From assembly GCA_045587025.1 (NCBI GenBank), contig JAZNBK010000053.1, positions 1-64,000 on the forward strand: 64,000 nucleotides of DNA, read 5' to 3'. Positions 1 to 9,181 of the stretch are shown piece by piece. Both the position numbers and the translations under genes were made by a program. Positions within the stretch are counted from its first letter, which is position 1. Each line of letters starts with the position of its first letter. The DNA comes from UBA1740 sp045587025. Lineage in GTDB: Bacteria; Bacillota; Clostridia; Oscillospirales; CAG-272. Under the pieces are notes generated by a model. That model did no database searches and was not told the origin of the DNA. It was given only the letters and a program-made list of their open reading frames with translations.

Positions 1-163
1 GGGTGGGTGAAATCGTTTCACGATGAAATCCCGCTTTCGCGGGGTGAAATCCGCTCGACGCGGATGGGTGGATTTGATTTCATCTGAAATCGAAGATTGA
101 AGATTTCATCCACGCCTTTCGGCGTGATTTGGCGCGAGCTATCGGTCAACGCTATGCTCGCGC
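1..163. repeat. Array of short hairpins separated by a TGAAATC-like spacer
   Basis: The stretch downstream of the first gene is a run of small palindromes: CGTTTCACG, CCCGCTTTCGCGGG, CCGCTCGACGCGG and CACGCCTTTCGGCGTG. They are joined by the recurring spacer TGAAATC or its complement GATTTCA. The last palindrome, GGCGCGAGC...GCTCGCGCC at about 131-163, lies directly after the stop codon of the minus-strand serine hydrolase and could act as its terminator. The hairpin arms differ in sequence while the spacer is kept. The array starts at the window edge, so its full size is unknown. Confidence 0.7.
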
Positions 164-1948
164 CTATTTGTTAAGCGTTGCGTAGAGGCGCGGCTCAAAG
201 CGCGAGGAGATTTTCGCCATTACGTATTCTTTATCTAACTGTGGCTTTATCATATTTACCAACATACCGCTCTTGGGGGCTACTGATTTTAAGTTTTCAA
301 CAAAATCGTTCACCACATCTTTGCCGGGCAACTCGAGCATAGAGGCGCTAACGCCCGTATCGTCAAAGCAAAGCTCTATACGGCGCAGGGTAGGAACCTC
401 GGAAAATATAAGTTCTATTTTCATTCGACGTCGGTTTTCCTCTCCCAAATAAAGCTGCGCCCATGCCGATATGAGATATTTTTCGCCTCTTATATCGACT
501 ACGTTTTTTATCGGCTTAGTAAAGCCGAGCCGAATTTTGAAGCTTTCAATACCCTCCTTGAACACGACGAAGAATTTTTTATATTCAATAAGAAATGAAA
601 GCTCGCTTATACCCTCGCCGAAATTGTTCTGCATAATAGAGGGTATCATCGGCATAAAGCTGATATTATTTTCCCCAAAATAATAGGTTTTCCCCGAAAC
701 GTCCTTGACGTTGCTCGGCAATTTATCTATTGAAGCCGAGAACAATTTTCCAAAAAGGCGCGATATTGCGTTAGGACGTATCGCTTCTATCCAACCGCGC
801 TTCTCAAAAAAGCTTTTTTGCGCTTTTAACAGCTCCTTATACGAGCTGCGATTCTTCCTCTTTTTCGTATATACCGTCTCGTTAGTTCCGCCAAAGGTGT
901 CGGTAATAATCTCTAACATTCCGCCTCTTTGAAACAGCTCGGAATTTGCCGAGGTGACGGCGACTACTATACTCTTTTTCGGATATACCAAAATATTCTG
1001 ACCGAACATACCGTTAAAAAGGCAACATTCGCCATTCCGTCCAACCCACATCTGATATCCGTAATCAAAGCTTCTCGTCTCGTCAGAAACGACTATCTGC
1101 CTCGTTTTCATCTGCTCTATCCAAGCCGATGAAACTATTTGACGTCCTCCGTATCTGCCGTTATTAACGAACAGAGAGCCGAGCTTAAGCATCGTTTCAG
1201 GGGTGATATAAAGCCCCCAACCGCCCTTTTCAATTCCCTTCGGGCAGGTCTCCCAAATATAATCGGGCACGCCCAACGGCAAAAACAACCTCGGACGCAA
1301 AAAGTCGGAAAGTCCCTCTCCCGTAACCTTTTTAACTATTGCGGAAAGCATATAGGTATTCATACTGTTATACGCAAAGCGCTTTCCCGCCTCAAAATCG
1401 ATGGGCGCTTCAAAAAACGAGCGCACCCAGTCCTCAGAGGTGAGGAGCCCCATCTCGTTAAACGTGCTTCCGCTACTCATCGTAAGAAGATGACGGACTG
1501 TAATTTGCTTTACCCTTGCGTTCAATGGCGAGGGCAGCTCGCCGTCAAATAACGTATATATCGGAGTGTCGAGAGAAAGCTTTCCCTCGTCTATCAGGAT
1601 GCCTGTTGCAATCCCTGTAACCGTCTTGCACATTGAATGTGTAAGACACCAGTTCTCAAAGTCGTAACCCAGCGAGGACGCCTCGCAGATAACGCTACCA
1701 TTCGCCCAAACGCCTATACACCGCACGTTTGCGCGCTCCTCGTTTTCAAGGCGCTTCAGCATCTGCGTAATCAGCTCGGATTTTATCCCCCTGCTTTCGG
1801 GCGTTGCTCTTTGTATTTTTTCTTCCCTTTTCTTGCTCTTTAGCCGTGTTTTTGCGGGAATATACGGTATCTGTCTTGCGTCGGTTCTCCCCTTGACGAA
1901 ATACCTATACATAAAAGAAATCGCTTTTCTGTCAATTCTAAAAGCCAT
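164..1948 (-). CDS. Serine hydrolase of the beta-lactamase/DD-peptidase (class C) family
   Basis: The product (594 aa) belongs to the penicillin-binding-protein-like serine hydrolases. The catalytic S-x-x-K motif is visible as SMCK at residues 105-108, followed by a tyrosine motif YNS at 193-195. The hydrolase domain spans about residues 45-370. About 200 residues of beta-rich C-terminal extension follow with no recognised domain. There is no clear signal peptide; the N-terminus is basic, so a cytoplasmic or non-classical location is possible. The ATG at 1948 has AAAGGAG seven bases upstream. The substrate cannot be inferred; esterase, amidase or peptidase activity are all possible. It is transcribed alone. 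Confidence 0.8.
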   Translation of the reverse strand: MAFRIDRKAISFMYRYFVKGRTDARQIPYIPAKTRLKSKKREEKIQRATPESRGIKSELITQMLKRLENEERANVRCIGVWANGSVICEASSLGYDFENWCLTHSMCKTVTGIATGILIDEGKLSLDTPIYTLFDGELPSPLNARVKQITVRHLLTMSSGSTFNEMGLLTSEDWVRSFFEAPIDFEAGKRFAYNSMNTYMLSAIVKKVTGEGLSDFLRPRLFLPLGVPDYIWETCPKGIEKGGWGLYITPETMLKLGSLFVNNGRYGGRQIVSSAWIEQMKTRQIVVSDETRSFDYGYQMWVGRNGECCLFNGMFGQNILVYPKKSIVVAVTSANSELFQRGGMLEIITDTFGGTNETVYTKKRKNRSSYKELLKAQKSFFEKRGWIEAIRPNAISRLFGKLFSASIDKLPSNVKDVSGKTYYFGENNISFMPMIPSIMQNNFGEGISELSFLIEYKKFFVVFKEGIESFKIRLGFTKPIKNVVDIRGEKYLISAWAQLYLGEENRRRMKIELIFSEVPTLRRIELCFDDTGVSASMLELPGKDVVNDFVENLKSVAPKSGMLVNMIKPQLDKEYVMAKISSRFEPRLYATLNK

Positions 1949-2100
1949 GACAACGCTCCTTTCTGAAAAATGCGTCTATCACTATATAATACAATACTAC
2001 ATATTTTTGTGTTTTTGCAATAAATTTTCTTAAATCATTGTAAATTTTATAATTTCGGGTTGGCGTTTTTTTGCGAAAAGCTCGTTTCTTTCCGCTATTT

Positions 2101-2118
2101 TGTAAATGTTTATTTACA
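2101..2118. repeat. 18-nt inverted repeat TGTAAAT-N4-ATTTACA
   Basis: A perfect 7-bp inverted repeat with a 4-nt centre lies about 60 bp upstream of the mgsA -35 element. The same arms occur at 59197-59214 with a different centre (TTTT instead of GTTT). It could be an operator or a chance AT-rich palindrome. The rest of the 300-bp gap 1949-2249 shows nothing else beyond the mgsA promoter. Confidence 0.4.
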
Positions 2119-2174
2119 TATCTGTCGAGAGCCGTCTATCGCCTCGCATATTATGAAATAATATCCAAATCCCC

Positions 2175-2204
2175 TTGCAAAGCGCTATATAAATGTGTTA
2201 TACT
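2175..2204 (+). promoter_or_regulatory. Promoter of mgsA
   Basis: A TTGCAA -35 (2175-2180), an 18-bp spacer and a TATACT -10 (2199-2204) lie about 45 bp before the methylglyoxal synthase start. No other gene intervenes. Confidence 0.6.
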
Positions 2205-2249
2205 ATTCATATAGAAGTAGCATCTGAACATAAATGAAAGGAAGATAAT

Positions 2250-2723
2250 ATGTTTGAAAATCAATACATAGACGTTACCATTCCCGCCCAAAAAAGCATC
2301 GCTCTGATAGCGCACGATAACAAAAAGGCGGCTTTGGTAGAGTGGTGCATTAAAAACAAATCTATTCTTGAGCATCACTTTTTATGCGGAACGGGCACTA
2401 CCGCAAAGTTAGTTTCCGACAGAACAGGTCTCCCAGTCCGCGGCTTTAACAGCGGCCCTCTCGGCGGAGACCAGCAGATAGGCGCGAGAATTGTAGACGG
2501 AAAAATAGACATCGTTATATTCTTCTCCGATCCTCTCACGGCTCAACCGCACGACCCTGACGTAAAGGCGCTTCTGAGAATAGCGCAGGTTTATGACATT
2601 CCGATAGCGAACAATATGTCGACGGCAGATTTTTTGATAAAAAGTCCGCTTATGGACGTCCCCTACACTCACAGCTTGTTGAACTTCCGTCAAAATATTG
2701 ACGACAGGGTGAAAAATATGTAA
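2250..2723 (+). CDS. mgsA: Methylglyoxal synthase
   Basis: This cytoplasmic enzyme converts dihydroxyacetone phosphate to methylglyoxal and phosphate, a glycolytic bypass used when phosphate is limiting. The 157-aa length matches the family. Visible motifs are the phosphate-binding GTGTT (47-51), GGDQQIG (72-78, with the catalytic aspartate D74) and SDPLTAQPHDPD (93-104). The ATG at 2250 follows AAAGGAAG. The gene is monocistronic, with its own promoter and a strong terminator shared with the convergent pncB. Confidence 0.96.
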   Translation: MFENQYIDVTIPAQKSIALIAHDNKKAALVEWCIKNKSILEHHFLCGTGTTAKLVSDRTGLPVRGFNSGPLGGDQQIGARIVDGKIDIVIFFSDPLTAQPHDPDVKALLRIAQVYDIPIANNMSTADFLIKSPLMDVPYTHSLLNFRQNIDDRVKNM

Positions 2724-2724
2724 T

Positions 2725-2764
2725 AAAAACGCATTGCGGCGCTTTTTGTCCGTAATGCGTTTTT
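2725..2764. terminator. Bidirectional terminator between mgsA and pncB
   Basis: A 15-bp stem (AAAAACGCATTGCGG with CCGTAATGCGTTTTT, one G-T wobble) has a 10-nt loop and A/T runs on both sides. It sits between the convergent mgsA and pncB genes, so it can stop transcription from either strand. Confidence 0.9.
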
Positions 2765-2770
2765 CTCTTT

Positions 2771-4216
2771 TTATTTTCTCTTTCCGTGCTCTTCGAGCAA
2801 GGTCATTTTTATCTTCCAAAGCTTTTCGGTCAGGTCTACGTAATAACGGTGAGGGTTTTCAAAGCGCAAAACCTCCTCCCACAGAGTGTCGATCTGTTCT
2901 CTGCAGTAATCCCTGATCTCGTTGATTTCGGGAGATTTATATACGCATTTTCCGTCCTTAAAGACGGGAACGAGCAGCTCTCTCGCTATATAATTGGTGA
3001 CCGTCTTTCTCTTCCAGGTATCCTGCGGGTCGAAAAGCTCGAGAGGCGCGCTCTCATCTATTTCCTCGTCGTGCACGGCGAGCAGGTCAGCGATAGCCCT
3101 GTTCGTCGTTTTATCTATAATACGGTAGAGCTTTTTAAAATGAGGATTAGTAATTTTTCCCGCATTTTCGCTTATTTTAATCTTCGGTATTATCTCTCCG
3201 TCCTTTTCCTTTGCGACGAGCTTATAAACGCCGCCGAAAACGGGATCGCTCTTTGCGGTAATAAGGCGTTCTCCAACGCCGAAGGAGTCGATCTTCGCTC
3301 CCTGCGCTATGATATCTCTTATGATGTTTTCGTCTAACGAATTGGAGACGACTATCTTACATTCCGTAAAGCCCGCCTCGTCTAACATTTTTCTCGCCTT
3401 TTTGGTCAGGTATGCGATATCGCCCGAGTCGAGACGTATTCCGCACTTCTTGATTCCCATTGGCTCAAGGACCTCTTTAAACGCCTTTATTGCGTTAGGG
3501 ACGCCGCTCTTTAAGGTATCGTAGGTGTCAACGAGAAGCGTAGCGTTGTTGGGATAAAGCTTACAATACGCGGAAAACGCCTCGTATTCATTATCGAACA
3601 TCTGAACCCAGGAATGAGCCATCGTTCCCGTCGCGGGAATTTTATAATCTCTATCGCTTATAGTACAAGCGGTAGCCGAGCATCCGCCTATATACGCGGC
3701 TCTTGCTCCGAGCGCCGCGCCTGCCGCGCCCTGCGCCCTTCTCGAACCGAATTCCGCAACTGCTCTGCCCTGCGCCGCACGGACTATCCTGTTCGCCTTC
3801 GTTGCGATGAGCGACTGATGATTAAGCGTTAAAAGAAGATATGTTTCTATAAACTGCGCCTGAATAGACGGCGCTCTTACCGTGAGAAACGGCTCGTTCG
3901 GAAAAATAGGAGTTCCCTCGGGCACCGCGTAGATATCTCCTGTAAACTTAAAGTTACGTAAATATTCGAGAAAGCCCTCGGAGAAGCACTTTTTGCCCCT
4001 TAAATATTCGATATCCTCCTCGTTGAAAGAGAGATTTTCAATATAATCTATAACCTGCTCAAGACCTGACGCAATAGCGTAGCCGCCTCCGTCGGGAATC
4101 TGACGGAAGAAAACGTCGAAATATGAAATTTCATCTCCCTTGCCAAGCTCGAAATAGCCGTTTGCCATTGTCAGCTCATAAAAATCGCATAGCATCGTAT
4201 TGTTTTGCTTATTCAT
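2771..4216 (-). CDS. pncB: Nicotinate phosphoribosyltransferase
   Basis: This enzyme of the Preiss-Handler NAD salvage route makes nicotinate mononucleotide from nicotinate and PRPP, coupled to ATP hydrolysis. The 481-aa product has the family N-terminus (LCDFYELTMANGYF), the substrate-loop region GTMAHSWVQMF and the phosphate-binding stretch IRLDSGDIAYL followed by IVVSNSLDE. Its ATG lies 17 bp after the yifB stop, so the two genes probably form a yifB-pncB operon. It ends at the bidirectional terminator shared with mgsA. Confidence 0.95.
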   Translation of the reverse strand: MNKQNNTMLCDFYELTMANGYFELGKGDEISYFDVFFRQIPDGGGYAIASGLEQVIDYIENLSFNEEDIEYLRGKKCFSEGFLEYLRNFKFTGDIYAVPEGTPIFPNEPFLTVRAPSIQAQFIETYLLLTLNHQSLIATKANRIVRAAQGRAVAEFGSRRAQGAAGAALGARAAYIGGCSATACTISDRDYKIPATGTMAHSWVQMFDNEYEAFSAYCKLYPNNATLLVDTYDTLKSGVPNAIKAFKEVLEPMGIKKCGIRLDSGDIAYLTKKARKMLDEAGFTECKIVVSNSLDENIIRDIIAQGAKIDSFGVGERLITAKSDPVFGGVYKLVAKEKDGEIIPKIKISENAGKITNPHFKKLYRIIDKTTNRAIADLLAVHDEEIDESAPLELFDPQDTWKRKTVTNYIARELLVPVFKDGKCVYKSPEINEIRDYCREQIDTLWEEVLRFENPHRYYVDLTEKLWKIKMTLLEEHGKRK

Positions 4217-4233
4217 TACCTTTAACCTCCGTT

Positions 4234-5790
4234 TTAGTCCTGCTTAACGCCCACGGACCAATATTTTTTATCTAACGAGCGATATCTTATCGCCTCGGCG
4301 ATATGAACTGCGCCTATATTTTCCGATCCTGCCAGGTCAGCGACAGTTCTCGCTACGCGCAATATTCTGTCGTGACCTCTCGCAGACATTGAAAGTCGGT
4401 CGAATGCGTCCTGCAAAAGCTTCTCCGCAGACGGCTCTAACTTACAAAACCTTCTAATTGAAGCGGCGGAAAGCTGCGCGTTGCATTTTTCATTCAATCC
4501 CGCCTCGGAATAGCGTTTGAGCGCCATTTTCCTCGCTTTATTAACTCGCTCTCTTATATTTTCAGAAGTGTCTCCGTCCGGCTCGCCTCTCGATATTTCA
4601 CTATACGAAACCGCGGGAAGCTCAACCTGTAAATCAATTCTGTCAAGCATAGGTCCGCTTATCTTGGAAAGATAGCTTTGCACGTCTGAGGGACGGCAAA
4701 CGCACCTGCGGTTAGGATCGCCGTAAAAGCCGCAGCGGCAGGGGTTCATAGCGCAGACGAGCATGAACAAGGCGGGATAGGTGCATCTGCCGTTCACTCT
4801 CGTTACGGTAACGACTCCGTCCTCTAACGGTTGTCTCATCGCCTCGATAATGGATTTCGTAAATTCAGGAAACTCGTCGAGGAACAACACGCCGTTGTTA
4901 GCAAGAGAAATTTCTCCCGGCTTCGGATTTGCGCCTCCGCCTATAAGCCCTGCGGGGCTTATCGAATGGTGAGGGGAGCGAAACGGACGAACCGTGACGA
5001 GATCGTCCTTCAAAATTCCCACGACGGAATGAACCTTCGTCGTTTCTATCGCTTCTTCAAAGGTCATATCGGGCAATATAGTCGGTAATCTTTTGGCAAG
5101 CATTGATTTTCCCGAGCCGGGCGGTCCTATAAGCAGAATGTTATGTCCGCCTGCTGCGGCTATCTCCATTGCCCGCTTCGCCTCCGCCTGACCTCTTACG
5201 TCTGAAAAGTCAAGCTCGCTCTTGCCCACCTTGGAATAAAACTCACCTTTATCATACGCAACCTCGGGAATCTTGATTTTCCCCCTCAGGTGCTCTACCA
5301 GCTCCTTAAAGCTCTTTACTCCGTAAACCTTTATTCCGTCGACTACCGACGCCTCTTTAGCGTTTTCGAGCGGAACGTAGACCTCGCGTCTACCCATATC
5401 TCTTGCGGTAATACACATACTGAGAATACCGCTTATACCTCTTATCTCGCCCGAAAGGGAAAGCTCGCCTAAAAAGCACTTATCCGAAAGAGAAAGCCCT
5501 CTCGGAATAACGCCCGCGCACTGCATAAGCGCGCAAAGAATGGCGAGGTCGAAGGAAGAGCCCTCCTTTTTTCTGCTCGCAGGTGCGAGGTTTATCATAA
5601 TATCGGCAGACGGAAAAACGTATCCGCTGTTCTCGCAAGCGCAGCGAACGCGCTCCTTCGCTTCCTTTACCGCCGTATCGGGCAGACCGACAAGCTCAAA
5701 TTCACCCAAACTGTCTCTCAAGCTGCACTCGACTGTAACCTCGTATCCGTCAATGCCCGTAACGCCTGCCGTAAAAACCTCGGAAAGCAT
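4234..5790 (-). CDS. YifB/ComM-family Mg-chelatase-like AAA+ ATPase
   Basis: This 518-aa AAA+ protein has an N-terminal Lon-protease-like fold (about 1-170) and a magnesium-chelatase-type ATPase domain with Walker A GPPGSGKS (222-229), Walker B VLFLDEFPEF, and the cysteine-rich NPCRCGFYGDP segment typical of the family. The homologue ComM is a helicase that promotes branch migration when transformed DNA is integrated. Whether this protein does the same here is inference, since no other competence gene is seen nearby. It is the first gene of a probable operon with pncB and has its own promoter. Confidence 0.9.
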   Translation of the reverse strand: MLSEVFTAGVTGIDGYEVTVECSLRDSLGEFELVGLPDTAVKEAKERVRCACENSGYVFPSADIMINLAPASRKKEGSSFDLAILCALMQCAGVIPRGLSLSDKCFLGELSLSGEIRGISGILSMCITARDMGRREVYVPLENAKEASVVDGIKVYGVKSFKELVEHLRGKIKIPEVAYDKGEFYSKVGKSELDFSDVRGQAEAKRAMEIAAAGGHNILLIGPPGSGKSMLAKRLPTILPDMTFEEAIETTKVHSVVGILKDDLVTVRPFRSPHHSISPAGLIGGGANPKPGEISLANNGVLFLDEFPEFTKSIIEAMRQPLEDGVVTVTRVNGRCTYPALFMLVCAMNPCRCGFYGDPNRRCVCRPSDVQSYLSKISGPMLDRIDLQVELPAVSYSEISRGEPDGDTSENIRERVNKARKMALKRYSEAGLNEKCNAQLSAASIRRFCKLEPSAEKLLQDAFDRLSMSARGHDRILRVARTVADLAGSENIGAVHIAEAIRYRSLDKKYWSVGVKQD

Positions 5791-5831
5791 ATTTCCACCT
5801 CCAATAACCTATTGACGTTTATTTCTGATTC

Positions 5832-5860
5832 AGTATATCACAATTTTTTCGTTTTGTAAA
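5832..5860 (-). promoter_or_regulatory. Promoter of yifB-pncB
   Basis: On the minus strand TTTACA (5860-5855), a 17-bp spacer and TATACT (5837-5832) lie about 40 bp upstream of the yifB start. The -10 is preceded by TGTGA, an extended -10 element. Confidence 0.7.
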
Positions 5861-5910
5861 GATTTTAGTTATAATATCCGCTTTTTTATATTTGCTTTCC
5901 GATAATATGA

Positions 5911-5939
5911 TTGACATAGTTCGGCAAATATGTTATCAT
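5911..5939 (+). promoter_or_regulatory. Promoter of the double RadC gene
   Basis: TTGACA (5911-5916), a 17-bp spacer and TATCAT (5934-5939) lie about 70 bp before the start. This promoter is divergent from the yifB promoter. Confidence 0.65.
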
Positions 5940-6010
5940 TTGGTTAGATTTTTTATTATGGCTCACAGAGCGTCAAATTCTACAAAAAATTTCAAGAGAG
6001 GAGGGATATT

Positions 6011-7411
6011 ATGGAAAAGGAAGTCAATATTCACGCACATCACCGCTCTCGGTTGCGCAAGCGCTTTAATACCGAGGGACATCTTTCCTTTGAAGAACAT
6101 AATATGCTCGAGCTTATCCTCTTTTACGGTATTCCGTACAAGGACACGAATCCCGTCGCTCATCGCCTGATACAGCGCTTCGGCTCTATCGAAAACGTCC
6201 TGAAAGCGAAGAAGGAGGAACTGATAGAGATACAAAACGTCGGTAGCTACACCGCCGATTTTCTGCACTGTCTTGACCTTTTGGGCGATACGCTTATATA
6301 TTCAAGTCAAAAGCGCCAACCTGCCATTGCGTCTTATAAATCGATAGACGAAATGGGCAAATATTTATGTTCTCTGGCAGAAAAAGAAGATGCCCCGTCG
6401 ACCTCTATCGTATTTCTTAACAACAGCTTTGAAATTTTAGGCGTCAAGAAGCTTCTTGACTGCGCTTCGGGAATACACCTACTGAAAACCGAGGTCTTGA
6501 TTTCCGAATTTATAAGCGCGAGAGCTTCTATGGCGATAATAGTTCAGCATAAGTACGGTTCTATCGCTATCCCCGATTTTGAGGACGTATATTCAGCAAT
6601 AAAGCTGAAGCACGACCTTGAAATTTCCGAATTGAAGTTTCTTGAGCTTTTCGTCGTCACTAAAGATGACTATTCTCCTGTTTTTCAGAAAAGTAACGGA
6701 TTAGTAGGCGCGAGCGCCCTTGCGAACGCTTTGAAAGTTTCCTCAAACGACGGATACAAAGAAGCTTCGGCAAAGAGAGAAATCGCCTCGTGTCTCCCCG
6801 ACGGATGCTCCCCTGTGAGCGACGTCTCGGAACTTGAGCTGCTCTTTTCTCTGCTCCGTTTCGCATCAAGAAAGCGAGCAGAAGAGCTTTCCCACGCTTT
6901 GCTAAACAAGTTTGGCTCTTTACGTAAAGTTTTGTGTGCAGACGTCGACCTTCTTTGCGAGGTCGAAGGAATAAACGAGGGGATTGCTACTCTTATTCGC
7001 CTCGTGAGCGCAACAAAGCAATACATAAACGAAAAAGCGCCTCCAAAGTCGCTTTCACTCTGTGAAAAGGAACGCATTATTTCTTTTCTATCGAAACTTT
7101 ATCTTGGCGAGAACTCCGAAAACGTGCTTCTTCTCTTTTTTGACAAAAATCAAAAATTCATAGATTTCAAGCGCATATCCAAGGGCTCCTCAAACTCGGT
7201 ATTTATTTCGGCAAGGAATTTTCTCGAAACGTCCGTTCGATATAAAGCGAGCTACGTGATTATGGCGCACAATCATCCCGACGGAATGGCTATCGCCTCG
7301 ATTTCAGACAAGGAAGCCACGAATCTGATAAGGCAGTCGCTTTCAAGAGCGGGAATTGAGCTTTTCGCACATTACATAATAGCAAACGGCGAATATACGG
7401 AATGTTTCTGA
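6011..7411 (+). CDS. Tandem RadC-like protein, one degenerate and one intact JAMM module
   Basis: The 466-aa product is about twice the usual RadC (UPF0758) length and consists of two RadC-like halves. Residues 1-225 have the helix-hairpin-helix part (LELILFYGIPYKDTNPVA, IQNVGSYTA) and a JAB fold in which the metal motif is broken: V178-Q-H180-K-Y replaces H-x-H-P, and the later Asp is Glu191. Residues about 270-466 repeat the plan and keep the canonical motif H420-N-H422-P...S-x-x-D433. The RadC family is conserved but its role is unclear; metallo-hydrolase activity would come only from the second half. The ATG at 6011 follows AGAGGAGGG. A short hairpin at 7417-7431 may end the transcript. 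Confidence 0.85.
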   Translation: MEKEVNIHAHHRSRLRKRFNTEGHLSFEEHNMLELILFYGIPYKDTNPVAHRLIQRFGSIENVLKAKKEELIEIQNVGSYTADFLHCLDLLGDTLIYSSQKRQPAIASYKSIDEMGKYLCSLAEKEDAPSTSIVFLNNSFEILGVKKLLDCASGIHLLKTEVLISEFISARASMAIIVQHKYGSIAIPDFEDVYSAIKLKHDLEISELKFLELFVVTKDDYSPVFQKSNGLVGASALANALKVSSNDGYKEASAKREIASCLPDGCSPVSDVSELELLFSLLRFASRKRAEELSHALLNKFGSLRKVLCADVDLLCEVEGINEGIATLIRLVSATKQYINEKAPPKSLSLCEKERIISFLSKLYLGENSENVLLLFFDKNQKFIDFKRISKGSSNSVFISARNFLETSVRYKASYVIMAHNHPDGMAIASISDKEATNLIRQSLSRAGIELFAHYIIANGEYTECF

Positions 7412-7429
7412 TTGCGAAAGCGAAACGCT

Positions 7430-8320
7430 TTATTTTGACGCAAGAAGGGCGATTTCCCGCGCCATCTGTTTAGGTAATTCCGACGGACAAACTCCGTATT
7501 CCGAATACTCGTCAGAAAGCGTGCGCCCCGCTTCAGAATGTAAATAAACTGCGGCGACAGCCGAATTCATCGGCGTTATTCCCTGCGAAAGAAAAGAAGT
7601 AATAGCGCCCGCCAAGACGTCACCGCTTCCGCCCTTTGCAAGCTCTGGGCCGCCTATACCGTCAATTTTTAAGGATTCTCCGTCTGTAACTATAGTTTTG
7701 TTTCCCTTCAAAACCAAGGTGACGTTATTCTCTTTTGCGAATTTTTCCGCTATTTTCAGGCGGTTTTCCTGTAACGTTGATACAGGCATAGACAATAATC
7801 TACCCATTTCGGCAGGATGTGGCGTAAGCACTACCTGCCTTTTTGCGTTTTTAAGAGCGAAAATTGATTTTTCATTTAAGAGAGCGAGCGAATTTATTCC
7901 GTCTGCGTCTATCACCAACGGCACTCCCGCTTCGCCTAAAATTGAAATTATAAGCTCTCCGAGCGCCTCGCTTTTCTCTGTGCCGCAACCTATAAGTATA
8001 GCCGTCGCGCCTTCTGTCAGACGTTTGAAATCTGACAACTTAAGTTTGCAAATTTCGCCCGAAACGGTATAAATTGCTTCTGGCAAGCGTATGCAGCAGT
8101 CGCTTATAACGACGCTCTCGCTGCAAAGACATACGAGCCCGCTGCCCATACGCAGAGCGCTCTCGGCAGCGAGAATAGCCGCGCCTCTGTACGCTTCACT
8201 TCCACAAAGCAGGACCGCTCTGCCGTAGCTGCCCTTGTGGGTGTTTTTCTCCCTCTTTGGCAAGATTTCCCTAACTAAATCCCTTGTGATAAAATCCCCG
8301 CCGTCCGATTTGCGCGGCAT
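7430..8320 (-). CDS. nnrD: ADP-dependent NAD(P)H-hydrate dehydratase
   Basis: This repair enzyme dehydrates damaged S-NAD(P)H-hydrate. The ribokinase-like fold is recognised from GSYGRAVLLCGS, the PHPAEMGRLL motif and the ADP-site motif GGSGDVLAGAI. The NnrE epimerase domain that many bacteria carry on the same polypeptide is absent. I place the start at the ATG at 8320, because AGAGGTG lies six bases upstream; in-frame starts further upstream, to 8401, lack a ribosome-binding site. The product is about 296 aa. Confidence 0.88.
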   Translation of the reverse strand: MPRKSDGGDFITRDLVREILPKREKNTHKGSYGRAVLLCGSEAYRGAAILAAESALRMGSGLVCLCSESVVISDCCIRLPEAIYTVSGEICKLKLSDFKRLTEGATAILIGCGTEKSEALGELIISILGEAGVPLVIDADGINSLALLNEKSIFALKNAKRQVVLTPHPAEMGRLLSMPVSTLQENRLKIAEKFAKENNVTLVLKGNKTIVTDGESLKIDGIGGPELAKGGSGDVLAGAITSFLSQGITPMNSAVAAVYLHSEAGRTLSDEYSEYGVCPSELPKQMAREIALLASK

Positions 8321-8431
8321 ATCGAGCACCTCTTTTCCTTGCTTCTCTGTTTTCTCTGTATTTGATACCATGATTTTACCATATTTGAGAGTATTTTTCA
8401 AGCCGCTCTCCTGCTTTTTTGCACTTTTCTA

Positions 8432-8460
8432 TTTACAAAAGGAACAAAATGTGTTAAAAT
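8432..8460 (+). promoter_or_regulatory. Promoter of the cytidylate-kinase-like gene
   Basis: TTTACA (8432-8437), a 17-bp spacer and TAAAAT (8455-8460) lie about 55 bp before the ATG at 8519. Confidence 0.6.
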
Positions 8461-8518
8461 AAATCTAACAAGAGCGCTGTTTTCTTGTAAAAGCATTTCT
8501 AAGAAAAGGAGATATTCT

Positions 8519-9142
8519 ATGTCTGATAATTTCATAATTACCATCGCGCGTCAATACGGTAGCGGAGGGCGCGAAATAGGAGAAAAAATATCCGAGCTTT
8601 TACAAATTCCCAAGTATGACAAAGAGCTTATTACCATGGCATCCAAGAACACGACCATTCACGAGGACGTTTTGGAAAAAGCGGACGAGACTGCGGCGAA
8701 CAGTCTATTATACACTCTCGCTATGGGCTCTAATATGTTCGGCGCCGCTCACTTAGGCGCTCACAACCTCCCTATAAACGATAAACTTTTTATTTTGCAG
8801 TCCGACGTGATACGTGAAATAGCGGAAAAGGAGAGCGCGGTTATTATAGGTCGCTGCGCGGATTACGTCTTGCGTAATCATCCGAACCGTCTCAGCGTAT
8901 TTATATACGCAGATATCGACTCGAGAAAGCAGAGAACTCTCGAAAGGCATCCCGACCTGAAGCCGACCGAGGTAATCGACGTGATAAACAAGACCGACAA
9001 GCGCCGCGCGTCCTACTACAATTTTTATACGGGCGGAAAATGGGGAAAATACGACAATTACAATTTAGCGCTTGACAGCGCAAAATTCGGTCTTGACGGT
9101 TGCGCGGAAATTATCGCCGCCGCAGTCAAGGCAATGAAATAA
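8519..9142 (+). CDS. Cytidylate-kinase-like P-loop protein
   Basis: The 207-aa product has a P-loop variant GSGGREIG near residue 15 and the overall pattern of the cytidylate kinase-like family (CxxC-free, AAK6/Cmk2-type), a group distinct from classical Cmk. These proteins are predicted nucleoside-monophosphate kinases; the substrate has not been firmly assigned. AAAGGAG precedes the ATG. It stands alone between divergent nnrD and the upp promoter. Confidence 0.8.
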   Translation: MSDNFIITIARQYGSGGREIGEKISELLQIPKYDKELITMASKNTTIHEDVLEKADETAANSLLYTLAMGSNMFGAAHLGAHNLPINDKLFILQSDVIREIAEKESAVIIGRCADYVLRNHPNRLSVFIYADIDSRKQRTLERHPDLKPTEVIDVINKTDKRRASYYNFYTGGKWGKYDNYNLALDSAKFGLDGCAEIIAAAVKAMK

Positions 9143-9181
9143 AAAATAAACGTCATAAAAAATCTTTTTTTGACATTTCTC

